DNA of 64,000 bases, taken from the NCBI GenBank assembly GCA_021732665.1, contig JAKFUL010000019.1, forward strand, positions 43,250 through 107,249, in the 5' to 3' direction. Shown here in pieces: positions 1-7,432 of this stretch. The first letter of the stretch is position 1. Each line of letters begins with the position of its first letter. The position numbers and the translations under genes are program-made. The notes under the pieces are model-generated. The model worked only from the letters and a program-made list of their open reading frames with translations. It was not told where the DNA came from and searched no databases. The stretch comes from Acetobacteraceae bacterium (GTDB taxonomy: Bacteria > Pseudomonadota > Alphaproteobacteria > Acetobacterales > Acetobacteraceae).

Positions 1-1
1 C

Positions 2-217
2 GGCGTGATGGGCCCGGCCGGCATCCCGCCCGCCCTGGTGGCGCGGATGAACGATGTCACCCGCCAGGCGCTGGAAAGCCCCGAGCTGCGCCAGCGCTTC
101 GCGGAGAATGGCGGCACGCCCTGGTTCACCAGCCCGGAGGAATTCGCCAGTTTCCGCGCCGCCAACGAAGCCAGCTTCGCGCCGCTGATCCGCGCTTCCG
201 GCGCGCGGGTGGAATAG
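2..217 (+). CDS. Bug/TctC-type tripartite tricarboxylate transporter substrate-binding protein, C-terminal fragment
   Basis: Only the last 71 residues lie in the window; the gene begins upstream. The fragment opens with the family-typical run G-V-M-G-P-A-G-I-P-P followed by an Asn- and Arg-containing helix, then the 'PELRQRFAENGGTPWFTSPEE' type of C-terminal lobe seen in Bug proteins. These periplasmic proteins bind carboxylates or other small organic solutes for tripartite tricarboxylate transporters, or act as sensors. No TctA or TctB membrane partner is visible in the window. The GTG at 5 is internal by homology, so the real start is off the left edge. The ligand cannot be inferred. Confidence 0.8.
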   Translation, partial: GVMGPAGIPPALVARMNDVTRQALESPELRQRFAENGGTPWFTSPEEFASFRAANEASFAPLIRASGARVE

Positions 218-220
218 CCC

Positions 221-1240
221 TCAGGCGCGCATCGCCGGCAGCATGCGCTCGCTGGCGGGGGGGAGGAATTCGGTGCGGATCAGGCGCTGCCAGGGCGGCG
301 GCGTCGCCACGTCGAAGGCGCGGGCGGCGATGGCCATCATGTTGGCCGCCTTGGCCGGATCGACATGGCCGATGCCGTGCTGCGCCACAGTGGGGGTGAG
401 GACCGCGTCGCGGAAGATGAAGCGCATGCGCTCGTCTTCCAGCGCCGGGTCGGCCAGCGCCTCACGCGCGCGGACAGCGGCGATGGCGGCCGCGGGGTCG
501 GCCAGCACGTCCTTCACGCCCTGGATGGTGCAGCGGACGAGGGCGCGCACCAATTCCGGCTCGGCATTCGCCATGGCCTCGGGCACCACCAACCCATTGC
601 CGTAGATGTCCACGCCGTGGTCGTTGTAGCGAAACATCCGGATATCCGCCGGCGCGCTGCCCAGCGTGCGCAGCGCGAAGAATGCACCGGAGGTGAAGGC
701 GGTGATCGCCTCGGCCTCGCCCCGGAACAGCAGGGGTTCGCGCAGTGGCGGCGCCACGTTCACCCAGGTCACGCTGTCCACCGGGATGCCATTGGCCTGG
801 GCGAAGGCGGGGAAGAGGACACGGCCGGAATCGCCCGGCGGTGCCGCGATGCGCTTGCCGCGCAGATCGGCGGGCGTGTTCACGCCGCGGCCGTTGAGCG
901 TGATCACCGCGGCCAGGGTGCGGTCGAAATACTGGAAGACATCGACGACGGCGCGGCCAGGGTTTTCGGCGTTGAACTTCACCGCCGCACCCGGGTCGCC
1001 AAAGCCGATCTCGGCGGCGCCCGCGCCCACCTTGGTGATGACATCGGCCGAGCCGAAGCCGCGGATGATCGAGACATTCAGCCCCTCGCGGGCGAAATAG
1101 CCGCGCTCGAGCGCGATGAACCAGGCGGAGTGATAGCCCTGCGGCACCCAGTCGATCATCAGGCGCAGCGCGCGGGGTTGCGCGAAGGCGGGGGCGGCGA
1201 GGAGGGGCAGTGCGGCCAAAGCGCGGCGGGTGGTGTTCAT
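221..1240 (-). CDS. NMT1/THI5-like ABC transporter substrate-binding protein
   Basis: Periplasmic solute-binding protein of 339 aa in the NMT1/SsuA-like class, which feeds ABC importers of taurine, nitrate, pyrimidine or related solutes. The N terminus is a short export signal with twin Arg (MNTTRRALAALPLLAAPAFA). It is followed by the fold's typical 'LRLMIDWVPQGYHSAWFIA' start and the later 'GSADVITKVGAGAAEIGFGDP' stretch. I chose the ATG at 1240, preceded by AAGGAGA, over an upstream start that would add 32 non-homologous residues. It is the last gene of the minus-strand operon beginning at 7226, 16 bases after the ArcS-motif gene. No permease or ATPase gene is adjacent. The substrate is probably the compound degraded by the operon (inference). 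Confidence 0.85.
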   Translation of the reverse strand: MNTTRRALAALPLLAAPAFAQPRALRLMIDWVPQGYHSAWFIALERGYFAREGLNVSIIRGFGSADVITKVGAGAAEIGFGDPGAAVKFNAENPGRAVVDVFQYFDRTLAAVITLNGRGVNTPADLRGKRIAAPPGDSGRVLFPAFAQANGIPVDSVTWVNVAPPLREPLLFRGEAEAITAFTSGAFFALRTLGSAPADIRMFRYNDHGVDIYGNGLVVPEAMANAEPELVRALVRCTIQGVKDVLADPAAAIAAVRAREALADPALEDERMRFIFRDAVLTPTVAQHGIGHVDPAKAANMMAIAARAFDVATPPPWQRLIRTEFLPPASERMLPAMRA

Positions 1241-1256
1241 CGGGCTCTCCTTGGGG

Positions 1257-2270
1257 TCAGGCGGCGGCGCGGGACTGGTCGAGGATTTCGGCCAGCAGGG
1301 TTTGCAGCAATTCGGGCAAAGCGAGTGGCGTGGCATCGCCGCCGCCGCGGCCGAAGGGGCCGGTGGCCTGGCGCGGGGTCACGCCCAGGCGCTCGGCCAG
1401 GCGCAGCAGCGCGGCGTCGCATGCGGCGCGCGAGGGCAGGCAGGTGATGGCCGCCTCCCTGGGCAGGAGGTCGTTCACGCCGGTCAGGGCCAGGCGCTCG
1501 CTCTCCACCAGGCGGTGGGCGACGATGCCATGCGCCGGGCGTTCCCCGCGCGCGAGGACGAAGCTGCGATGGGTAAGGCCGGGCGCGACCCAGGCGATGC
1601 GTTGCGCGTAGAGGTGGCCAATGCGCGTGAGGCAGCGCGCCACGGCGCCGGCCATGGCGTTGTGCATCTCCACATAGGCCCGCTTTTCGTTCGGCCCCCA
1701 CCGCCATTGCTGCGGGCCGGTGCGCTCTGCCGTACAATCGGCGCGCCAGGGCGAGACGGCGTTGCCGCGATTCTCGAACAGGCCCGGGTCGTCATAGCCC
1801 ACGGCAGGGGAGACGCCGCCATCATAGTCCAGCATGTGCTCGTAGGGCACGAGGCCCAGCGGCTCGGAGATCACCGCGCGATGGATGACCACGCCGGAGG
1901 GGTGGGTGAGGGGTGCGGTGGAGAACAGCAGAGGATCCTCGCCGGGGGAGACCAGGCGCGGGTCGGGCTTGGCCGTCGGCTTGAAGCCGGCATCGAGCAA
2001 GGCCTGGTTGATGCGCCTATGCTCGGTGCTGAGGATATAGGGCTTGGTACGGGTGCAGGGCAGCAACAGCAGGATGCGATGGCCCTTGGGGAGTTTGGGC
2101 GTGTAACGGGAGTCGGTGAAGGCGAACCAGTCCTTGATGCGCGGATGCTCCAGCGCGTCCACATTATCCTGCGGCGAGTAAAGGCAAAGGCTTTCATCCA
2201 GCACGAAGGGCGGGCGGAATTTCTGCTGGGACTCGCGCACGCGCTGGGCGCGGTCATCGGTGGTCACCAT
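1257..2270 (-). CDS. DUF5591-like protein with the archaeosine-synthase (ArcS) signature
   Basis: Soluble 337-aa protein with no signal peptide. At about residues 70-84 it carries 'PCTRTKPYILSTEH', an exact fit to the PC-x3-KPY-x2-S-x2-H motif described for the archaeal tRNA enzyme ArcS (TgtA2). Downstream 'VISEPLGLVPYEH' and a conserved Gly/Asp region also fit the DUF5591 domain. ArcS acts on the nitrile of preQ0 in archaeal tRNA. No PUA RNA-binding domain or TGT domain is visible here, and the gene sits in a catabolic operon, so tRNA modification is unlikely. It lies 3 bases after the Pht5-like gene and 16 bases before the NMT1 gene. Function is unknown; chemistry on a nitrile, amidine or amide-type substrate is a guess. 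Confidence 0.7.
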   Translation of the reverse strand: MVTTDDRAQRVRESQQKFRPPFVLDESLCLYSPQDNVDALEHPRIKDWFAFTDSRYTPKLPKGHRILLLLPCTRTKPYILSTEHRRINQALLDAGFKPTAKPDPRLVSPGEDPLLFSTAPLTHPSGVVIHRAVISEPLGLVPYEHMLDYDGGVSPAVGYDDPGLFENRGNAVSPWRADCTAERTGPQQWRWGPNEKRAYVEMHNAMAGAVARCLTRIGHLYAQRIAWVAPGLTHRSFVLARGERPAHGIVAHRLVESERLALTGVNDLLPREAAITCLPSRAACDAALLRLAERLGVTPRQATGPFGRGGGDATPLALPELLQTLLAEILDQSRAAA

Positions 2271-2273
2271 GGG

Positions 2274-3251
2274 TCAGGTCTCCAGGATCTCGGCGGGGAA
2301 GAGTTCTTCGGGGGTGAGGTCGCGGGTCAGCAGCCCCTCCTCGCGCATGTAGGCGATGAGGGTGGCCAGCGTGGCGCGGCTTTTGGCGAAGCCGGTGGGC
2401 CAGAAGTCGGCGCCCAGCTCGCGCTCGGTCTGCTCCATGTGCTGCACCGCCCAGGGCAGCATGGTGGCGAGTGTCGCGCTGTCATGCAGGCGGCGCTGGG
2501 CCATGCGCTGGGCCTCGGCGAAGGCGCGGTAGAGCGCCATGGGGAGCCAGGGGTTCTTCTCCACGATGGCGCGCTTGACGGCGATAAGGTGCATCGGCGG
2601 GTGGATGGACGTGCGGCGGAAATAGTCGAGTTCCGCCGCCATGGAGTTCTCGAAGAGACGGCCGACGCGGTCGGGGGCCGCGAAAAAGCTGTCCGGCGCG
2701 CGGGCGGTGTAGAGGGCGTCGATCTCGCCGCTCGCGAGCATGTCGGAGAGCGTCTTGTCCGGCGCCGCATGCTCGATGGTGTAGCCGGGCGGGTATTCCT
2801 GCGGGTGGTCATCGCCCGCGCGCGGCGCGTTCATCCCGGCATTGACGTAGATCGGCGAGCGGGCGGGGAGGCCGTAATGTTCAGCAAAGATGCCGCGCAG
2901 CCAGACGGCCGCGGCCATGTCCCAGACCATCGTCCCGATGCGCTTGCCCACCAGGTCGGCGGGCTTGGTGAAGCCGCGGCCCTTGTGGACGAAGACGCAG
3001 GAGAACCGGAAATGGCGCGAGGGGAAGACCGGGATGCCGACGTAATCCTGGCTCGGGCGGTTGAAGTGGCGCAGCCATGTCGCGATGGGGAATTCGCAAC
3101 AATCGAAGCGGTGGGTGGTGAGCTGGATGTTGAAAAGTGGTTGCAAAGGCAATATTTCGGCGCGCGCGGCGACGCCCTCGATCGTCACCGCCCCCTCGGC
3201 GATGGCGCGGGTGCGGTCGGCGTCGGAGAGGCCGATGGTCAGTTCGAGCAT
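2274..3251 (-). CDS. Pht5-like (4,5-dihydroxyphthalate decarboxylase family) protein
   Basis: 325-aa protein resembling 4,5-dihydroxyphthalate decarboxylase Pht5, which has a periplasmic-binding-protein fold. Family marks are the early 'LSDADRTRAIAEGAVTIEGV', the 'FDCCEFPIATWLRHF' stretch, the strongly conserved 'IPVFPSRHFRFSCVFVH', and 'GKRIGTMVWDMAAAVWLRGI'. There is no signal peptide, so it is likely cytoplasmic, as Pht5 is. The start overlaps the amidase stop by 13 bases, which implies translational coupling. In this operon it may decarboxylate an aromatic or heteroaromatic acid, or serve only as a binding protein; many family members are annotated as ABC binding proteins without proof. 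The substrate is unknown. Confidence 0.75.
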   Translation of the reverse strand: MLELTIGLSDADRTRAIAEGAVTIEGVAARAEILPLQPLFNIQLTTHRFDCCEFPIATWLRHFNRPSQDYVGIPVFPSRHFRFSCVFVHKGRGFTKPADLVGKRIGTMVWDMAAAVWLRGIFAEHYGLPARSPIYVNAGMNAPRAGDDHPQEYPPGYTIEHAAPDKTLSDMLASGEIDALYTARAPDSFFAAPDRVGRLFENSMAAELDYFRRTSIHPPMHLIAVKRAIVEKNPWLPMALYRAFAEAQRMAQRRLHDSATLATMLPWAVQHMEQTERELGADFWPTGFAKSRATLATLIAYMREEGLLTRDLTPEELFPAEILET

Positions 3252-4375
3252 GTCACTTCCTGTGTAAGCGCGGCTCCCAGCAGGGCGGCATCCTGCATGG
3301 GGCCGGCGATGAGCGAGAGGCCGACAGGCACGCCATCGACCGAGGCCAGGGGCATGGAGATCTGCGGCAGGCGGCAGAGGCTGGCGATGCAGGTCAGCGC
3401 CAAAGTACGGTCGCGGAATTCGATCTGTGATTCGACACCGGCCGGGCGTTTCGGCGGCAGGTCATGAACAGTGGGGATCAGCAGCATGGACCCATCGGCG
3501 AGCAGCGCGTGCAGCCGCGCCGTCAGCGCCTCGCGCGCCGGCCAGGCGGCGGGGCTGGGGGATGTGGCGCGGGCCAGGGCGATGCGCTCGGCGACCGCGG
3601 GGCTGAGGCGCCGGCCCGGCCGCGTCGCCCATTCGCCGTGGGTGGACCAAAGCTCGTTCAACTGCGTGGGCCGGAAGGTGGCCAGCCAGTGCTCCACGCC
3701 TTCCTCATAAAGCCGGATGGGTGTGGCCGCGAAGCGCGCGGCGGCGGCCAGTGCTGCGTCGCGGACCGCGGGCGAACACAGGGCGAAGGCGTCCGCGGCC
3801 AATAGAATGCGGGGCAGGCGGGGCACCACCGGGCCGAAGAAAACCTCTCCCACCCGCGCCAGCATCGCGGGTTCCCGTGCGAGCCAGCCCACGGTGTCGA
3901 AGCTGGGCGCCATGGGCATGACGCCAGCGGTGGCAATCCGCCCATGCGTGGTGCGGATGCCCCACAACCCGCAGAAGCTGGCCGGCACCCGAACGCTGCC
4001 GCCGGTATCCGTCCCCATGGCGAAATCCACCGCGCCGGAAGCCACCGCGCTGGCCGAGCCGGAGGAGGAGCCGCCCGGCACCCGGTCGGGCGCGGCGGGG
4101 TTGTCGGGCGTGCCGTCATGCGGGTTCTCGCCGAACATGCCGCAGGCGAGTTCGTCGGTGACGGTCTTGCCCACCAGCCGCGCGCCGGCGGCGAAAAGCG
4201 GCAGCAACGCCATCGCGTGGGCGGTGGCGATCGGCGCCTCCGCCGCGCGGTCCGGCGTGCCCCAGAGGCTGCGCGTGCCGGCGACGTCGAACAGATCCTT
4301 GGCGGCGAAGTCGAGGCCGGAAAGCGCGCCCGCGCCGCCGCCGACCACGTGGCGAAGGACAAAAGGGTCGCTCAC
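3239..4375 (-). CDS. Amidase signature family hydrolase
   Basis: Amidase of 378 aa with the complete Ser-cisSer-Lys triad: Lys26 in 'DFAAKDLFD', cis-Ser103 in 'GGSSSGSA' and the nucleophile Ser127 in 'GTDTGGSVRVPAS'. It is shorter than the usual 450-500 aa, mainly in the C-terminal half, which resembles the compact amidases found in catabolic operons. It is cytoplasmic, with no signal peptide. It overlaps the HpaB-type gene by 4 bases (4372-4375) and the Pht5-like gene by 13 bases, so the three should be co-translated. It probably cleaves an amide bond in the operon's substrate or intermediate. The substrate cannot be read from sequence. Confidence 0.9.
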   Translation of the reverse strand: MSDPFVLRHVVGGGAGALSGLDFAAKDLFDVAGTRSLWGTPDRAAEAPIATAHAMALLPLFAAGARLVGKTVTDELACGMFGENPHDGTPDNPAAPDRVPGGSSSGSASAVASGAVDFAMGTDTGGSVRVPASFCGLWGIRTTHGRIATAGVMPMAPSFDTVGWLAREPAMLARVGEVFFGPVVPRLPRILLAADAFALCSPAVRDAALAAAARFAATPIRLYEEGVEHWLATFRPTQLNELWSTHGEWATRPGRRLSPAVAERIALARATSPSPAAWPAREALTARLHALLADGSMLLIPTVHDLPPKRPAGVESQIEFRDRTLALTCIASLCRLPQISMPLASVDGVPVGLSLIAGPMQDAALLGAALTQEVTCSN

Positions 4376-5841
4376 TCGGCGGCCTGGGCGTGGCGCGGGC
4401 GGGGCGGCAGGCCGTAGCTGTCCATCAGCCCCTCCACCATCGCCTTGGGGCCGGCCCAGTCATGGAAGCGATAGGAATTGCCGCGGGTGACGAAGGGCGC
4501 GCCGGAATAGAACATCTCGTATTGCAGATGCCGGCTGCCGAATTCGCTGCCCACCGCGTCCCAGACCAGCTTCATGAGCTTCACCCGGCCCTCGCTGTCG
4601 GTGACGGGGGAGCGTTGGGCGGCGGTGATCAGCGCCTCGATCTCGCCGCCATCGAAATCCCGCGCCGAGGAGGGGACCATGATCAGCCCGCCGCCGGACA
4701 GGCCGCGAATGGCGTCGATGAATTCCGGATAGGTTGTCTGCGCAACCACCTGGGCGGTGCAGAGCAAAGCGCGGTCGGGCACCCAGTACCCGTGGAAAAT
4801 CTCGCCTTTCGTCTCCATGGCGATGACCAGCGCCTCGATGGTGCTGGCCTTGGCGGCGAGCAGCCCCAAGGTCTCGCGCGTCTGGGGAAAATTGAGGATG
4901 CCGTTCACCTCCGCCACCTTGTGGGCGAGGCCGAGGAGGAAGCGCAGCTTCACCATCAGCCTGATGATGCATTGGTGGTTCTGCATCACATGCGCCCGGG
5001 TCTCGTGCCACTGCGCCTGGGCCATCGCCAGGTCGCGCAGCACGAAGACGCGCTCCCAGGGGATCTTCACATCGTCGAAGAAGACCACGGCGTCGGTCTC
5101 GTCGAAGCGGGAGCTCAGCGGGTAGTCGAATTCGCTGGTGGCACCCGCCGCGTAGCTGCGGCGGGAATGCAGTTTCACGCCCTTCGTGTTCATCGGTATC
5201 GCGCAGGTGAAGGCGTAGTTCTCGTCGCCTGGGGCCAGGGCCTGGAAGCCCGAGACCATCAACTCATCGGCCATGACGCCCGAGGTCGCCAGCATTTTCG
5301 CGCCGCGGATGGTGATGCCGTGGCTGTCTTCATCGACGATCTGCGCCACCAGGTCGCGGCCGGGCTGGCCGGAGGCGGATTTCGACTTGTCCGCCTGCGG
5401 GTTGACGATGACGTAGGAGAGGTAGAGGTCGCGGTCGCGGATGTGGCGGAAGTAATCGGCCATGGCAGCACCACGCCCGGTCTCCCGAAACACATGCTCG
5501 CCCATCATGAAGCCCACGAAGGTGGAGGCGACATGGTCGGGCGAGCGGCCGATCATGCCGCAGCTCTGCTCGGAAAACCGTTCCAGCGCCTCGCGCCGCG
5601 CCTTGAATTCGGCGAGCGTCTTCGGAAGCATCCAGGCCCGGCTGACCATGCCGCCGCTGGTCGGGCTTTCGAAGCACATCGTGTCCATGTGTTCGGCCTG
5701 ATAGGCATAGAGCGCGGCGGCCGAGGCCACCGCACCCGCAAACGCCGGGTCGGTGGTGACGTCGGCTACGCGCTGGCCATCGAGGTAGATGGCGCGTCCG
5801 TCGCGCAATCCCTGGACATAGGCGGCGGGGTCGCGGGGCAT
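4372..5841 (-). CDS. 4-hydroxyphenylacetate 3-hydroxylase family (HpaB-type) flavin-dependent oxygenase
   Basis: 489-aa protein of the HpaB / 4-hydroxybutyryl-CoA dehydratase superfamily, full length for HpaB. The N terminus 'YVQGLRDGRAIYLDGQRVADVT' is characteristic. HpaB enzymes use FADH2 from a separate reductase to hydroxylate phenols or heteroaromatic rings. 4-Hydroxybutyryl-CoA dehydratase would need two N-terminal Cys four residues apart as iron-sulfur ligands, and these are absent, which favours an oxygenase. No HpaC reductase is in the window. The gene overlaps the 3-prime end of the FAD-oxidoreductase gene by 76 bases and the amidase start by 4. It is likely the ring- or side-chain-oxidising step of the operon; the substrate is unknown. 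Confidence 0.88.
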   Translation of the reverse strand: MPRDPAAYVQGLRDGRAIYLDGQRVADVTTDPAFAGAVASAAALYAYQAEHMDTMCFESPTSGGMVSRAWMLPKTLAEFKARREALERFSEQSCGMIGRSPDHVASTFVGFMMGEHVFRETGRGAAMADYFRHIRDRDLYLSYVIVNPQADKSKSASGQPGRDLVAQIVDEDSHGITIRGAKMLATSGVMADELMVSGFQALAPGDENYAFTCAIPMNTKGVKLHSRRSYAAGATSEFDYPLSSRFDETDAVVFFDDVKIPWERVFVLRDLAMAQAQWHETRAHVMQNHQCIIRLMVKLRFLLGLAHKVAEVNGILNFPQTRETLGLLAAKASTIEALVIAMETKGEIFHGYWVPDRALLCTAQVVAQTTYPEFIDAIRGLSGGGLIMVPSSARDFDGGEIEALITAAQRSPVTDSEGRVKLMKLVWDAVGSEFGSRHLQYEMFYSGAPFVTRGNSYRFHDWAGPKAMVEGLMDSYGLPPRPRHAQAAE

Positions 5842-7226
5842 GGCTGGTCCCTTTCGGAGGCGAGGCTGAGATCGGTCAGCTCGGGTTCGGCATAGGCATG
5901 CAGGTCGCGCTCATGCGCCTCGGCCTGATGCAGGAAGAGGTCACGGGTGATCGCCGGCACGATGCGGCGCACCGTCGCTCCCAGGGTGGAAATGCCGCCG
6001 GAGGAGCCGGTGCTGACCATGGCGGCGAAGCCCACGCTCCGCAGGCGGGAAAGCCAGGGCGCGGCGCCGGTGAAGGCGAAGCTGCCATCGAGATAGGGGA
6101 AGCCGCCGAGCAGCGGGCTTTCCAGCCCGGGCGGCGGCGCGTAGCGGTCACGCCAGAAGGAAAAATGCGGGGCCAGGGCGGCCAGTTCCGGCCGCGCCGC
6201 CGGGTCCACGGAAAGCCCGGTGCCGAGGATGACGAAATCCGTCTCCACTGGCCCCTGGTTGGTGAGCAGCCGCACCGCCGCGCCCGCCATGCCGGCCTTC
6301 AGCACGCCGCACCCGGTGCGCAGGAAGAAGGCAGGGTTGCGGGCACAGCGGGAAAAACTCTCCTGCGGCGGCGGCTGGTTGACGGCGAAAAGATGGTGCA
6401 TGACGCGCCACCGGGTGGCATCCGGCAAATCCGGAAAATGCTCGAGATAGCCGGTGAATTCCATCCAGCGATTGGGGTTGGCGCGGGGCAGTTCGGCGCG
6501 GCGAACCAGCATGTCCACCCGCGCCGCCCCGGCCTCCAGCGCTGTTGCGGCATTGTCGAAGGCCGAGGCGCCGGCGCCCACCACCACCACGCGGCGGCCG
6601 CGCAGGGAAGCGAAATCGATCGCCTCGGCGGTATGCGCCCAGCGCGTCCGGGGCAGATCGCCGACCATGGGCGGCGGCGCCCAGGCGCCCAGCCCGTCCA
6701 TCCCCGTGGCCAGCACCACATGCCGCGCCCGCCAGGCCCGCGCGCCGGCCGAGACCGTGAACAGCCCATCGGCATCGGGGGTGATGGCGGTGACGCGGGT
6801 GTTGTGTTCGGTCGGCAGCGCCAGCATGCCGGCCAGCCAGTCGAGGTAGTCCTGCCAGTCGGCCCGGGGAATCTTTGCCATCGCCTCCCAGGCCGCGTCG
6901 CCGTGGCGGGCGCTGTACCAGGCGCGGGCGGAGAGTGCCGGCACGCCCAGCTCCGGCCCCAGAACATGTTTGGGCGTGCGCAGCGTGGCCATGCGCCCAA
7001 AACCCTTCCACACCGCCGAGCCACCGGCCGGCAGGGCGTCGAGCAGCAGCACCGGCACGCGCGCGCGGGCGAGGGCGAAGCCGATGGCCAGCCCGGCCTG
7101 GCCGGCGCCGATGATCAGCACCGGCGCCGCGTCGCCTGGCAGCGGCTTCACCCAGGGGCGGCGGGGGTAGTCGAGCGTTTCCAGCTCCCAACGCGCGCGG
7201 GCTTCGAGTGCGACGAGATCGGGCAT
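5766..7226 (-). CDS. FAD/NAD(P)-binding flavin monooxygenase-like oxidoreductase
   Basis: 486-aa flavoprotein, first gene of the minus-strand operon. Residues 35-60 hold the FAD Rossmann motif 'VLIIGAGQAGLAIGFALARA'. A second dinucleotide motif, 'RVVVVGAGASAFDNAAT', follows near the middle and should bind NAD(P)H. This two-motif layout is that of FMO-like and Baeyer-Villiger-like monooxygenases. The ATG at 7226 puts the FAD motif at the usual distance; an upstream start would add 64 unrelated residues. Its last 25 codons overlap the start of the HpaB-type gene in another frame. It may oxygenate the substrate or supply reduced flavin (inference). Confidence 0.85.
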   Translation of the reverse strand: MPDLVALEARARWELETLDYPRRPWVKPLPGDAAPVLIIGAGQAGLAIGFALARARVPVLLLDALPAGGSAVWKGFGRMATLRTPKHVLGPELGVPALSARAWYSARHGDAAWEAMAKIPRADWQDYLDWLAGMLALPTEHNTRVTAITPDADGLFTVSAGARAWRARHVVLATGMDGLGAWAPPPMVGDLPRTRWAHTAEAIDFASLRGRRVVVVGAGASAFDNAATALEAGAARVDMLVRRAELPRANPNRWMEFTGYLEHFPDLPDATRWRVMHHLFAVNQPPPQESFSRCARNPAFFLRTGCGVLKAGMAGAAVRLLTNQGPVETDFVILGTGLSVDPAARPELAALAPHFSFWRDRYAPPPGLESPLLGGFPYLDGSFAFTGAAPWLSRLRSVGFAAMVSTGSSGGISTLGATVRRIVPAITRDLFLHQAEAHERDLHAYAEPELTDLSLASERDQPCPATPPPMSRDCATDAPSTSMASA

Positions 7227-7432
7227 GGGCGCGCCGGGCAAGGCAGGGGTCCGATGGGCTGAGCGCAGGGGCGCCGCGGCCCGATTTTCCGGCTCTCCGC
7301 GACGGCTGCATTTAATCAGGGCAGGGCGCGGCTTCCAAGCCGCCTGTGGCGCTTCAAGCCAGGAAAAATCCGCATGATTGCCCTGGTATTGGGCAGCTTG
7401 CCGCGCGATGCGCGACAAAGCACGCTGCCGCC

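Noticed and set aside
1230..3467. A 745-codon plus-strand open frame opposite the ArcS-motif and Pht5-like genes
   Set aside because: Low-complexity Gly/Ala/Arg/His-rich shadow; the opposite strand carries recognisable motifs and coupled starts.
4372..5841. Reading the HpaB-type gene as 4-hydroxybutyryl-CoA dehydratase
   Set aside because: A His-x6-Cys pair is present in the middle, but the required N-terminal Cys-x3-Cys iron-sulfur ligands are missing and the context is not butyrate metabolism.
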